A DNA stretch of 64,000 nucleotides from GWF2-33-9 sp964500435 (lineage in GTDB: Bacteria > Bacteroidota > Ignavibacteria > Kapaibacteriales > UBA2268), in NCBI GenBank assembly GCA_964500435.1, contig CAZCNL010000001.1, forward strand, positions 434,001 through 498,000, read 5' to 3'. The position numbers and the translations under genes were made by a program. Below are positions 16,340 through 24,896 of this stretch, piece after piece; position 1 is the stretch's first letter; every line of letters starts with the position of its first letter. A model generated the notes under the pieces. The model was not told the origin of the DNA. It made no database searches and saw only the letters and a list, made by a program, of their open reading frames with translations.

Positions 16340-17047
16340 TTATTTCATTACTAATAAAGTTATTTCACAGGTAAGAGGGTAACGTTGATATTTGATGCCG
16401 TCGGGAAATTCCAAAGCATTAAATAAATTAGCATATACCTCTAAACTACTAAAATTATCTACTTGTTTATTTATGTCAATATAATAAGGTAATTCATTAC
16501 CAAAAGCAAACAAACCTTTGTTTGCAATTCCATAGTCGCTATTAGTTTTTTCCACTCCAAAAATATTATTTCCATTTGCTCTTACAATAGGGAAAAACCA
16601 GTTAGGAATAAACGAAACATTTGGGCTTAAATAAAATTGCGATTGTGGAACTGCATTATTTATTGTTTGCAATGAATTTTTTATAAAATCATTCACTTCT
16701 TGGGCTGTTTTTCCTGCTCCGCCTATTGATTGTCGAAATACAGAATTAAATTTTACATTTTGTATTATTACACTTCTATTTTGCACGTCTTCAATAATAT
16801 CATTCACAAGCAACATTTTGCTTCTTGGGTCTGCGGGGCTTAACGGCTCTGTCCACAAGTCGCAAACGTCATTTAACAAAGCGTTGTAACTTTCAGGTGT
16901 GTCGCTTATTGTTGTTATAAGCGATATATCACGCACACTAATAAATCTTGCCGTTACAATCTTTTCAATTGCTTTACTATACTCAATTAAATCTGATATT
17001 ATATTTCGTTTAATTGGTTGATAATCTGGATATAAATTACTTTTCAT
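16340..17047 (-). CDS. Virion protein candidate
   Basis: A 235-residue soluble protein with alternating helical (1-160) and beta-prone (165-235) sequence, for example IPNWFFPIVRANGNNIFGVE. No recognised family. It is 10 bases downstream of the 339-residue coat candidate and has the AAAGG ribosome site typical of this cluster, so probably is a stoichiometric or minor capsid component. Function not proven. Confidence 0.5.
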   Translation of the reverse strand: MKSNLYPDYQPIKRNIISDLIEYSKAIEKIVTARFISVRDISLITTISDTPESYNALLNDVCDLWTEPLSPADPRSKMLLVNDIIEDVQNRSVIIQNVKFNSVFRQSIGGAGKTAQEVNDFIKNSLQTINNAVPQSQFYLSPNVSFIPNWFFPIVRANGNNIFGVEKTNSDYGIANKGLFAFGNELPYYIDINKQVDNFSSLEVYANLFNALEFPDGIKYQRYPLTCEITLLVMK

Positions 17048-17057
17048 TTTTTAACCT

Positions 17058-18077
17058 TTACGCATATATTATTGATAAATCTACTTTTACAGGTAATTTA
17101 AATATAGTATATAAACCATTTGTTGTTACTGCATCTAAAAAAGGTATATAATTTTCGTTTTTTTGTAATATTTCCCATAAATAAGGGTAAAATACATCTA
17201 ACCTTAAATCTGTAATATTATCATCGATTAATAAATTAATTTCGTTAAATACTTGCGGCGTCATTTCCTCGTGCAATAAAGTTAAGCTATGATTAGTATT
17301 TACGGTAGCATTTGGATTAACAAAGCCCTTATTATTCCATATAAATTTTACTTCTTGACCTAAATTATCTTCACCCATTATTGACATATCAAAATGATTA
17401 TGGTATGTATCCATAGGCAACATACCATAAGGAACATTACTACGTGGATTTGTTCTATTAGAATGAATAAATTCTTGAATAAAATGTGCATCTCTATACA
17501 TTGCTGCATTTAATTTAAAAGGTGAGCCATATTCATAAGTGCTATAATATTTATTATTTAAATACTTTGAATATAAAAAATCTTCATTTTCATCGGGATA
17601 TCCTTTCACACCTATAATTGCCGAATATAATGTTTTATTTAAAAATGGATAAAATACATATTCATATTGTATTGTGTTAGGACATTGTAAAGGGTCAAGT
17701 AATCTTGGCACTAATTGGTGATGGTCATAAATTGAAAATGAAATTCCGTGTAAATATGCTTTTTTCCCACTTGGTCTATTTAAATGTATTCTCCCGCCGT
17801 AACTTGCCAAGCCCATTGTTTGTTTTGTAAATGCTTCAATTACGTCAGGTGTCCAAGAAAAATCAACTGGCGTTAAAATATAATCTCTATAAATTATACC
17901 ATTCCCAGTGTCAAAGGGTAATTTTGCTTTTGTAAATAAAAACCCTTGCCATTGCCTTAAATCATTACGAAAAGAATATTTATGAACATCTCTTTCAATT
18001 GACGTTTGTATAATTAAATCACCAGTTGAAATACTTGCAGGGGGTGTCGGATATGCCCAATACATTCCTTGTGGCAT
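17058..18077 (-). CDS. Major coat protein candidate
   Basis: A 339-residue protein, the longest soluble non-fibre protein of the central cluster. It is rich in aromatic residues, proline and predicted short strands (YRDYILTPVDFSWTPDV; GRIHLNRPSGKKAYLHGISF). It has AAAAAGGAGA before the ATG. The length lies in the range of double-jelly-roll coat proteins of tailless phages, and nothing suggests an HK97 fold. I cannot assign a fold from sequence alone; the call rests on size, composition and position among small beta-rich proteins. Confidence 0.45.
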   Translation of the reverse strand: MPQGMYWAYPTPPASISTGDLIIQTSIERDVHKYSFRNDLRQWQGFLFTKAKLPFDTGNGIIYRDYILTPVDFSWTPDVIEAFTKQTMGLASYGGRIHLNRPSGKKAYLHGISFSIYDHHQLVPRLLDPLQCPNTIQYEYVFYPFLNKTLYSAIIGVKGYPDENEDFLYSKYLNNKYYSTYEYGSPFKLNAAMYRDAHFIQEFIHSNRTNPRSNVPYGMLPMDTYHNHFDMSIMGEDNLGQEVKFIWNNKGFVNPNATVNTNHSLTLLHEEMTPQVFNEINLLIDDNITDLRLDVFYPYLWEILQKNENYIPFLDAVTTNGLYTIFKLPVKVDLSIIYA

Positions 18078-18093
18078 TTTTTATTTCTCCTTT

Positions 18094-18573
18094 TTATTTG
18101 ACAAATTTAGCCCCAATCATATTAATTTGGAACTTAACATTTATAGGTTGATATAATTCTGTGTCTTGATTGCTTGCTTGAACGACGGCATTATGGTAAA
18201 TTGTTACGCTTAATTGTTGGTCAGCTTCAATAATTTCTGGAAATAAAGTAACGTTGTTAATATGCGGTGAGAAAAAGCTAATATCAATAGGTTCTTCAAA
18301 CATATTTTGCCCTGTGGATATATTTTGAATTTGAATAGTAAATTGGTCTCTTGTGTTATTGCTAATTCCGTAAATTGAGCCATATTTATCATAGGCATAA
18401 ATACGAAAATCTTTTAAATAAAATCGTGAAGTAGTTCGTATTACTGCATTTGCACTACCGCCAATTGTTTTAATATAAATTGTTTTGTTGTGAACATAAT
18501 TAGCTAGTGAAATTTCGCCCTGACTTTTCAATTTTGCTAACAAATAATCACTATATGAACTTTCATTATACAT
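18094..18573 (-). CDS. Beta-rich virion protein candidate
   Basis: A 159-residue protein almost entirely made of predicted beta strands (FYLKDFRIYAYDKYGSIYG; FTIQIQNIS; QLSVTIYHNA; VKFQINMIGAKFV), a layout that fits a single jelly roll. Strong ribosome site AAAAAGGAG. A minor or second coat protein or a spike base is plausible. No family recognised. Confidence 0.5.
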   Translation of the reverse strand: MYNESSYSDYLLAKLKSQGEISLANYVHNKTIYIKTIGGSANAVIRTTSRFYLKDFRIYAYDKYGSIYGISNNTRDQFTIQIQNISTGQNMFEEPIDISFFSPHINNVTLFPEIIEADQQLSVTIYHNAVVQASNQDTELYQPINVKFQINMIGAKFVK

Positions 18574-18594
18574 TTTTTTTTCTCCTTTTTATAA

Positions 18595-18617
18595 CCCCCG
18601 CCCTATTCAGACGGGGG
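18595..18617 (-). promoter_or_regulatory. GC-rich intergenic hairpin
   Basis: CCCCCG (18595-18600) pairs with CGGGGG (18612-18617) across an 11-base loop, between two virion candidates. On the minus strand it is followed by TTATAAAAAGG rather than a T-run, so it is more likely an attenuator, processing site or mRNA stabiliser than a full terminator. Confidence 0.55.
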
Positions 18618-18637
18618 AACATTCACAGAATTAATAA

Positions 18638-19219
18638 TTATTTTCTATCCAATTTGCCCAAAAAGATAACTTTTAAATAGGCAACTGGACTATCTACGTC
18701 ATCAATTACACCCGCACCAAATTTAACAGCTTTGTTTGCTACATTAATATCTTTTAAAGTAGCAGATGGATAAGTAATTAAGTTAATTTCATAATTACTT
18801 TGGTCGTCAAATTCAATGGGAACAGGTAAAGAAGTGAATTGCCCAAATTTTGGTAATTTATCGCTTTTTTGTGGTATATAATAATGAAATAGTTCTAATG
18901 GTTCTAAATCTTTACTATCAATTTTTACTGAAATAGTTGTGTTATTTAAAAAGTCAATCAACTGCTCTTCCGTCATAAATCTATCAAAATTTGTAATAAT
19001 ACCTAAATGTGTTGCAATAAAATTGTTATCTTTTGGCACTGGGAAAGTAGCATTTTGCAACATATCTGGTTTTTTAGGTGTTATAAACAACCTTGTATTA
19101 GGAATAGTATGCAATACGTTTGTTTCATTGTCAGCACCTTTAATAATTAAAGTGTCTTTTTTGTAAGAATAAATTCCTACTTCTAATGTGTTTTTTCCTT
19201 TTTGTGAAATTATTTCCAT
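18638..19219 (-). CDS. Beta-rich virion protein candidate
   Basis: A 193-residue protein with many predicted strands (LEVGIYSYKKDTLIIKG; YEINLITYPSATLK; VAYLKVIFLGKL) and little helix. Ribosome site AAAAGGAGATAAA. It lies upstream of the GC-rich hairpin and of the 159- and 339-residue candidates. A jelly-roll coat or spike protein is plausible; no family recognised. Confidence 0.5.
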   Translation of the reverse strand: MEIISQKGKNTLEVGIYSYKKDTLIIKGADNETNVLHTIPNTRLFITPKKPDMLQNATFPVPKDNNFIATHLGIITNFDRFMTEEQLIDFLNNTTISVKIDSKDLEPLELFHYYIPQKSDKLPKFGQFTSLPVPIEFDDQSNYEINLITYPSATLKDINVANKAVKFGAGVIDDVDSPVAYLKVIFLGKLDRK

Positions 19220-19252
19220 TATTTTATCTCCTTTTATTTTTAAATTAATTTA

Positions 19253-19720
19253 TTAATGATAAAATTCATTATATGCAAAAGTTTGTGAATTTACGCCGTC
19301 ATTTATACTTTCAGGTAAATATTTATAGTCTGGTGGCGTCATATATTCATTCATTGGAATATAATCATTTGTCGTTGTTGTCGTTGCTGGTGTTACTGGT
19401 GTTGATGTATTAGGGAAAGCGTTAAACGGCTCAAAATTAATTTCTCTTGACCCATAATAAATTAATTGCCCTAATGTATGCCCGTAACCTGCATAGAGTG
19501 AACCTCGCCAACCCGTAAATAAATATAACAGAATAGCGGAAATTAGACCCATTAAAAGCCCCAAAAATCCGTCCATTTCGTTATTTTTAAATACATATTT
19601 ATTGAGTAATGTAGGTAATGCAATATAAGCTATCGTCCCTACTCCAAATTGCCACATAAACGTTGTGGCATTTTTGTCTGCTAATTTTGAAAAATTTTGT
19701 TTAAAGTTTGATTCTTCCAT
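19253..19720 (-). CDS. Membrane protein of the virion cluster
   Basis: A 155-residue protein with two or three transmembrane segments (about 22-42, 48-70 and possibly 73-90) joined by short loops, then a hydrophilic P/T/N-rich tail of about 60 residues. No family recognised. Being embedded among beta-rich virion candidates, it could belong to an internal virion membrane. Confidence 0.55.
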   Translation of the reverse strand: MEESNFKQNFSKLADKNATTFMWQFGVGTIAYIALPTLLNKYVFKNNEMDGFLGLLMGLISAILLYLFTGWRGSLYAGYGHTLGQLIYYGSREINFEPFNAFPNTSTPVTPATTTTTNDYIPMNEYMTPPDYKYLPESINDGVNSQTFAYNEFYH

Positions 19721-19756
19721 TTTAAAACCTTTTATTTTTTGTTAATAAACATTTAT

Positions 19757-19987
19757 TTATTTTAAGATTAATAATAATGCTAATATTCCTACTCCAATTC
19801 CTAAATACATTAAAGTATTATTATTTTTGTTTGGATTTAAATCATTTTTTTCTTGTTCTGTTAATGCTCTTGGATTATCGAAATAATTTTTTTGTTTAGG
19901 GTTCGGCATAGATTGAGGTGATAAATTGCTATTATTAGCGTTTATCACTGCATATCGTGTTATACCTGTATTATTTAAATTTATCAT
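19757..19987 (-). CDS. Tail-anchored small membrane protein
   Basis: A 76-residue protein with a polar N/P-rich body and a C-terminal transmembrane helix at about 59-75 (LMYLGIGVGILALLLILK at the very end). The ribosome site TAGGAGAA lies in the end of the preceding 528-residue gene. Layout matches the protein at 6551 and, at larger size, the one at 22060. Confidence 0.6.
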   Translation of the reverse strand: MINLNNTGITRYAVINANNSNLSPQSMPNPKQKNYFDNPRALTEQEKNDLNPNKNNNTLMYLGIGVGILALLLILK

Positions 19988-19988
19988 T

Positions 19989-21575
19989 TTATTCTCCTAA
20001 ATAATAATTTGCTTCTTTTGCCAATGGATTATTTTCTATAATCACTTGTCCCGTTGTGTTATCTAATCGTCCATTATCCCAAATCACACTATAACCCATT
20101 GTATTTAATTCTTTCGCTATACAAGCACCTTTAATTGTGTCAATTGCATAAGGTAAAAATATCGTTTTATTGTTACTTGCACCTAACCCTTTAACTTTAA
20201 TTTCATAATCTCTTATTTGTTTCTCGATTTGCTCAATTAATAAATAATTTAAAACATTGTCGTCAACTTGTCCACCTGCTTCCATATCTAAAACAAATTT
20301 AAATAGCTCGGGTGTATTAAATTGCCCGCTATCAATTAAAACTTTTGATAAAGAACCTTGTGTCCCTTCAATTGGCGGTAAAGCTGCGAAATTTGTATGA
20401 TTTTTATCTGCTGCTCTTCCTACTGCAATTTGTGTAATATAATTCATCAATTGTCCACCACCTTTATTTTGTTGCAATTCGTTTGCTATCATACCTAAAA
20501 ACATATTTGGCGATTGAATTGAATAAGAAGTTAATAAAGCATCTTGCGTTGCTTGATATTCTTTTTTATGTAGTTGATACCCTACAATTGGATTAGGTAA
20601 TGAATTATAATATTCCGTAGCACTTTTTAATTTATCTGCTATTCCAAATATATCACCTGTTGCTAAATTTAATTTTTGAGATAAATTAACATAGTCTTTT
20701 TTATTGTATAAATCAACAATATCAACTCCCTGATTAATAATATTTTTTGCTGTTGTTTCATTAACTCCCAAAATGCTTGTCGCCGTTAAAATTGCACTTT
20801 TCAACACATCTAAGTTCTTGGAGTTATTTTTTGCAGCTTCAATTGTTAACCGCAATAAATCTTGCAATGCTGTTGCAATTTCTGGAAAGCCTATAATGCT
20901 TAATAAAGCACAAGCAATATTAACATATTTAATCACTCTATTTAAATCTATACCTAAAAAAGTGTTTTTTGACAAATAAAAATCAAGAATAATCGGATAA
21001 TCTACTTTTTTCTTATTAATAATAGGGTGCTTATTAATTATACCTCTAAATTGTTTCCCGTTATTATCATAAAATGTATTTCTTATTGTCCACGTTAAAT
21101 CTTCACTTGGAGAGGTATATAAAAAATAATTAGCCCCGTTTAATTTGTTTTTATAATATAAGTCAACATTAGAATTAAAAGCCGTGCTTCTAAAATACTC
21201 ATTTCTTCCCGAAGCACCAATTATAATTGTATTATTCAAATTGTCCTTAAATACTGCTCCGTGCGTCATTGTCGACAATAATTCAGGTGTTTTTAATAGG
21301 GGCTTATACCTATCATTTTCACTCGCTTTGCTATCTTGGATATAAGCTCCGCCATTACTACTCCAATCGTCAGTATTGCTCACTTTAAAAATAGCAGCTA
21401 ATATTTTCTTGTTTGTCAAATCATTATAATCAAAATTATTTATATTTGGAATTGTTTTCCCAGTAGGTAAACAATCTTTATAATCTTCTAAACCTGAAAG
21501 ATATTGTCTTTTGACTTTTCTATATTTATCAATAGCTACATAATCATCTAAACCTAATAATTGATATTCGCTCAT
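19989..21575 (-). CDS. Large hypothetical virion-cluster protein
   Basis: A 528-residue protein, the largest of the element, with no family I recognise. The first 200 residues are mixed and beta-prone; residues about 205-245 include a hydrophobic stretch (VNIACALLSIIGF); the rest is helical, closing with a mixed region and ANYYLGE. Its ATG overlaps the stop of the transglutaminase-like gene by 4 bases, so the two are translationally coupled. A minor virion protein, for example a membrane-associated DNA-delivery or vertex protein, is possible. Confidence 0.5.
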   Translation of the reverse strand: MSEYQLLGLDDYVAIDKYRKVKRQYLSGLEDYKDCLPTGKTIPNINNFDYNDLTNKKILAAIFKVSNTDDWSSNGGAYIQDSKASENDRYKPLLKTPELLSTMTHGAVFKDNLNNTIIIGASGRNEYFRSTAFNSNVDLYYKNKLNGANYFLYTSPSEDLTWTIRNTFYDNNGKQFRGIINKHPIINKKKVDYPIILDFYLSKNTFLGIDLNRVIKYVNIACALLSIIGFPEIATALQDLLRLTIEAAKNNSKNLDVLKSAILTATSILGVNETTAKNIINQGVDIVDLYNKKDYVNLSQKLNLATGDIFGIADKLKSATEYYNSLPNPIVGYQLHKKEYQATQDALLTSYSIQSPNMFLGMIANELQQNKGGGQLMNYITQIAVGRAADKNHTNFAALPPIEGTQGSLSKVLIDSGQFNTPELFKFVLDMEAGGQVDDNVLNYLLIEQIEKQIRDYEIKVKGLGASNNKTIFLPYAIDTIKGACIAKELNTMGYSVIWDNGRLDNTTGQVIIENNPLAKEANYYLGE

Positions 21576-22063
21576 AAAATATAATCCTTTTTTCTGAAAT
21601 AATTCACTTCGTTCATATATCCATTTTCTTTGTTTGAAGGGTCTAATGGGATATATTTTTTACCATTATTTGCAAGAACCCACACGTGAGTAAAATTGTT
21701 CCCTGTTTCCTTTTTCCAAGCTCCTACTCTGAAGATTGTTTTAATCCCTGCGTTTTCTAAATAAGTTGCAAGTGCAAGCGATAAGTCATCACAATCCCCG
21801 TACCTTTGCTTGTTTATAATTGTCCATTTAGGACTTCTAACAAGTTCAATAGTTGGCGGGTCGGGGACATATCGATAATTTTTGACAAACCAAAAGAAAA
21901 TATTTTTAATCGTTTCATCCTTATTATTTCCAAACAATTTATTTTGTTTAATTTCGTTAATTATTTGAAAATTATTTAAATATTTGTTTAAAAACATTTT
22001 CATTAAATTCACGGTGTCATCGACACCTTTATCGCCTACCATTAATGTTTTTTTTATAATCAT
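21572..22063 (-). CDS. Transglutaminase-like cysteine protease fold protein
   Basis: A 163-residue protein with the transglutaminase/NlpC-related catalytic triad: C91 in YGDCDDLS, H126 in NFTHVWV and D141 in IPLDPSN, with the spacing usual for the family. Proteins of this superfamily act as peptidases or cross-linking enzymes. In this cluster it could process or cross-link virion proteins. It overlaps both neighbours by 4 bases. The triad is visible; the substrate is unknown. Confidence 0.75.
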   Translation of the reverse strand: MIIKKTLMVGDKGVDDTVNLMKMFLNKYLNNFQIINEIKQNKLFGNNKDETIKNIFFWFVKNYRYVPDPPTIELVRSPKWTIINKQRYGDCDDLSLALATYLENAGIKTIFRVGAWKKETGNNFTHVWVLANNGKKYIPLDPSNKENGYMNEVNYFRKKDYIL

Positions 22064-22686
22064 TTGTTTAATTGTTTTATATTTTTATAAGTGTTAAAAC
22101 TATTATAAATGGTATAGCCTAAATAACTAATGGATGCTATAATTATAATCCATATAACTATTTTTAAAGTTTTAGCCAAATTATTAATAAATCCTTCAAC
22201 GCCTGTTGAATTGCCTTCTAATTCTGGTTTTTCTTTATAATTTGCCGTTTTTTTATACGTCAAAGGTCTCAAAAATTCATCTGTACTCAAGCTGCCATCT
22301 AAGGTTGCATAATATAATTCCCACAAAACAACTTTAACATCATTTATATTTCTACCATAAATTTTAAAAACTTCATTTTCAATAAAATTAATGAATTTAG
22401 CATTATTAACCCTATCATATTCAGGGATTTTACCCTGCTTTACCAAATTAATGTAAATTGTTACTATATCTCTAACATTTCCATATGAAACACATTCCGT
22501 AATATAACAAAATAATCCTTTATTCCAATTTACTCTGTAAGTGATAACACTCAAAGCCCTTTCAATGTAAAAACCAAATATATTTTTTAAAGCAATAAAC
22601 CACCGATCGACAAGGGTATCATTTAAACCTGAAGAATAATTTAATATATTCTTAGTATTTTTATTAGCTTTTGTAATATAACTCAT
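22060..22686 (-). CDS. C-terminally anchored membrane protein
   Basis: A 208-residue protein with a soluble helical body (1-150) and a transmembrane helix at about 175-195 (IVIWIIIIASISYLGYTIY) followed by a short basic tail. No family recognised. Its start overlaps the preceding small gene by 23 bases and its stop overlaps the transglutaminase-like gene by 4, so it belongs to the same coupled unit. Confidence 0.55.
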   Translation of the reverse strand: MSYITKANKNTKNILNYSSGLNDTLVDRWFIALKNIFGFYIERALSVITYRVNWNKGLFCYITECVSYGNVRDIVTIYINLVKQGKIPEYDRVNNAKFINFIENEVFKIYGRNINDVKVVLWELYYATLDGSLSTDEFLRPLTYKKTANYKEKPELEGNSTGVEGFINNLAKTLKIVIWIIIIASISYLGYTIYNSFNTYKNIKQLNK

Positions 22687-22882
22687 TGCATTTCTTTTTG
22701 TTATGTCTATTTTTTATTTTTTTTAATAATTCAATTTCTTCTTCATCAAAAATTGATTTTATCAAATATTTATTATATATCAAGGGATATTGTTTTAAAC
22801 TCTTCAATAATTTTGCTTCGTGCTTTTTCTCATTTATAAATATTTCTTTATTACTTTCAACAATAAATTCATCTTTTTTCAT
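22664..22882 (-). CDS. Small lysine-rich protein
   Basis: A 72-residue K/E/I-rich helical protein with a basic end (KKIKNRHNKKKC). No domain recognised. Its last codons overlap the next gene by 23 bases. The region 22883-22942 upstream is AT-rich with no clear signal. Confidence 0.45.
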   Translation of the reverse strand: MKKDEFIVESNKEIFINEKKHEAKLLKSLKQYPLIYNKYLIKSIFDEEEIELLKKIKNRHNKKKCNELYYKS

Positions 22883-22942
22883 AATAATAGCTTTCTATAT
22901 ATAACAACAAATAAGGGGGAAAAATCTATAAATCATTTATAA

Positions 22943-23065
22943 TTAACTACTTATGTATTTTAATAATTTATTAATTATTTTTAATTCTTGCATATTAAAA
23001 GCATAATTTTTTTTTCTCAATTTATTTTTTATTATCAATAATTTATTTTTTTCCAATAATTTCAT
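22943..23065 (-). CDS. Possible 40-residue protein
   Basis: A 40-codon frame (MKLLEKNKLLIIKN... ending KYISS) that starts inside the end of the DnaA-like gene (23-base overlap). No clear ribosome site; composition is what random AT-rich frames would give. Kept as a weak candidate because it fills an otherwise empty gap. Confidence 0.25.
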   Translation of the reverse strand: MKLLEKNKLLIIKNKLRKKNYAFNMQELKIINKLLKYISS

Positions 23066-23378
23066 TTTTGTAATTATAGAATAATTCTTCTAATTCTGTT
23101 ATTATTTTATTTGCTAATTTGAATAAATTATTATTTGTAAATTCTAAATTATCGGCATAAGTATTTAAATAATATTTAATTGTACTTCTATCTTTGTTTA
23201 AAATAACAGCAATATCAACTAATTTCATTTTATAATTTCGTAATAATTTAGAAAAAATAAAATTATAATAAACTAATTTTTTATAATTATTTTCAACATC
23301 AATTTCATTTTCATTGAGCTTTTGCCTGATCAATAAATCAATAATTTTGATTATATTAGTTCTGTCAATCGTTTCCAT
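23043..23378 (-). CDS. DnaA domain IV-like HTH protein
   Basis: A 111-residue protein whose residues about 30-80 resemble the C-terminal DNA-binding domain of DnaA: a helix, then MKLVDIAVILNKDRSTIKYYL, parallel to the DnaA signature in which a helix-turn-helix is followed by RDHSTV-like residues. The ATPase part of DnaA is absent. It overlaps the replication initiator by 14 bases, so a role in origin binding with that protein is reasonable. Similarity is by eye and modest. Confidence 0.5.
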   Translation of the reverse strand: METIDRTNIIKIIDLLIRQKLNENEIDVENNYKKLVYYNFIFSKLLRNYKMKLVDIAVILNKDRSTIKYYLNTYADNLEFTNNNLFKLANKIITELEELFYNYKNEIIGKK

Positions 23379-24483
23379 TAACTTCCTTATATGTTAGTTT
23401 TGAAGATAACTTTTCAACATTATTCAAAAATTTAGTATAATTTTCTTTGCTGCTGAACTCAACTATTTTTGCTATATATTGATTATTTTTATTTTCTTTT
23501 TGTAAATTTTCTTTATAGTTAGTTTCTTGGATGATATTTGTTAAATCTTTTGCAATTTTATTGATATAAGCATATTTATTATTTATTTTATTAAAATTTT
23601 TTATAAAAGAATAGTACTTTTTTGCAATAATTTCGGGTAACATAATGTTATTTGATATATCTATATTTTCATCAATTAGCAATTTTTCAAGTTTTTTCAA
23701 AATATAATTATAAAAATTCTCTTTTATTTTAAAAAAATCAAATTCATTTTTTTTAATGAATTCAGAATTATTCTTATTCTTATTCTTATGAATATTCTTA
23801 TTCATATTATATATTAAATCCAAATCGTTATTTTTACAAGTATTTGAATTTATTAAATTTAGCGTTTTGCCTCTTATTTTTACTTCGTCTAAGGGCTGTC
23901 TAAAATTGTCTAAAGGTGGTCTAAAATCGTCTAAAGGTGGTCTAAAATCGTCTAAAGGTGGTCTAAAATCGTCTAAAGGTGGTCTAAAATCGTCTAAAGG
24001 GTTATCGGCATTTATTAAATTCTGTTCATAATCCCCGTTACTATTTGAAATAGAAGGGGTTGCAATATCATCAACATCATTATTATTATTTATATAATTG
24101 GGTCTAAAATTGTCTAAGGGCTGTCTAAAATTGTCTAAGGGCTGTCTAAAATCGTCTAAGGGCTGTCTAAAATCGTCTAAAGGTGGTCTAAATTTCTCTT
24201 TTTTAATATTAAAAAACTCTTTTAAAAATTTGTTGTAAATATAATTATTTTTTTTAATTAATAATTTATTATCAAAAATAATTTGAATTATATTATTATT
24301 TAAATTATATTGTTTTTGTAACGTATCTAATTCTTTAAATGAAATAATTTTCTTTTCCTTTGTTATTAATTTTGAAATTATAAATAAATATGTGCCGTAA
24401 AATTCAAAACCATATTTAGTACTTAATAATAATATCTTTTCATCAATTAAAATATTATACAAATAATTTGAAAATTCTTGCAT
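23365..24483 (-). CDS. Replication initiator-like protein with in-gene iterons
   Basis: A 372-residue protein. Residues 1-92 match the Lin1244/Lin1753-type (DnaD-related) winged-helix module seen at the start of phage replication proteins: a first helix then LLSTKYGFEFYGTYLFIISK and later LLIKKNNYIYN. Residues about 98-200 consist of two blocks of heptapeptide repeats of the DDFRPPL/DNFRQPL type separated by a low-complexity linker. The C-terminal 110 residues are helical. Placing iteron-like DNA repeats inside the initiator gene recalls lambda O. Ribosome site GGTGGAATT. Helicase-loader function is inferred. Confidence 0.65.
   Translation of the reverse strand: MQEFSNYLYNILIDEKILLLSTKYGFEFYGTYLFIISKLITKEKKIISFKELDTLQKQYNLNNNIIQIIFDNKLLIKKNNYIYNKFLKEFFNIKKEKFRPPLDDFRQPLDDFRQPLDNFRQPLDNFRPNYINNNNDVDDIATPSISNSNGDYEQNLINADNPLDDFRPPLDDFRPPLDDFRPPLDDFRPPLDNFRQPLDEVKIRGKTLNLINSNTCKNNDLDLIYNMNKNIHKNKNKNNSEFIKKNEFDFFKIKENFYNYILKKLEKLLIDENIDISNNIMLPEIIAKKYYSFIKNFNKINNKYAYINKIAKDLTNIIQETNYKENLQKENKNNQYIAKIVEFSSKENYTKFLNNVEKLSSKLTYKEVNGND
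23886..24000. repeat. 21-bp iteron-like repeats, block A
   Basis: Five full units and one partial of CGTCTAAAGGTGGTCTAAAAT type start at 23886, 23907, 23928, 23949, 23970 and 23991. Each unit contains two GTCTAAA half-repeats 11 bases apart. They encode the DDFRPPL heptapeptides. Confidence 0.85.
24100..24194. repeat. 21-bp iteron-like repeats, block B
   Basis: A partial unit and four full units at 24111, 24132, 24153 and 24174, mostly the variant with GTCTAAGGGCTGTCTAAAAT. Block B is about 100 bases from block A and in the same frame of the same gene. Confidence 0.85.
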
Positions 24484-24608
24484 AATTCCACCATATGCTA
24501 ATTTAGTGGGTGATATTTTTTATTAAAATTATTAAATTAAATGAGCGTGCAAATAATTAACTTCCTTTTTAAAGCAAGGTAATTAATAAATATTAAATTA
24601 TAATATTG

Positions 24609-24887
24609 TTATTCATCTTCATTTTCTTTCTTTGGTGTAGTTATGTCAAATGCATCCCTTTTCACCATTTGTTTTACACTTCTTAATGTTGATTTTTTGC
24701 AATAAAAACTATTAAAAAAGAATTCATCCATTATCGAGGAGCTTTTAGGTAAATGTGCGTGCCAAGTTTTACCAGTAATTGGACTTGTGTAAGAAACATA
24801 GTAATGATATGGCTTGAATTCTGAGGAGTAACAGACGAAATCGCCTCGGTCGATATGTTTGTAATTTGTGTAACTCTTTTTTTTCAT
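24609..24887 (-). CDS. Hypothetical early protein
   Basis: A 92-residue protein with aromatic and basic residues (FVCYSSEFKPYHYYVSYTSP) and two cysteines; no zinc-binding pattern clear enough to name. It belongs to the early leftward genes between the excisionase-like gene and the replication initiator. Function unknown. Confidence 0.5.
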   Translation of the reverse strand: MKKKSYTNYKHIDRGDFVCYSSEFKPYHYYVSYTSPITGKTWHAHLPKSSSIMDEFFFNSFYCKKSTLRSVKQMVKRDAFDITTPKKENEDE

Positions 24888-24896
24888 TTTATCACC

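Noticed and set aside
23886..24194. Repeats in the initiator gene as a CRISPR array.
   Set aside because: The 21-bp units are directly adjacent with no unique spacers and are in frame with a protein; no cas genes nearby.
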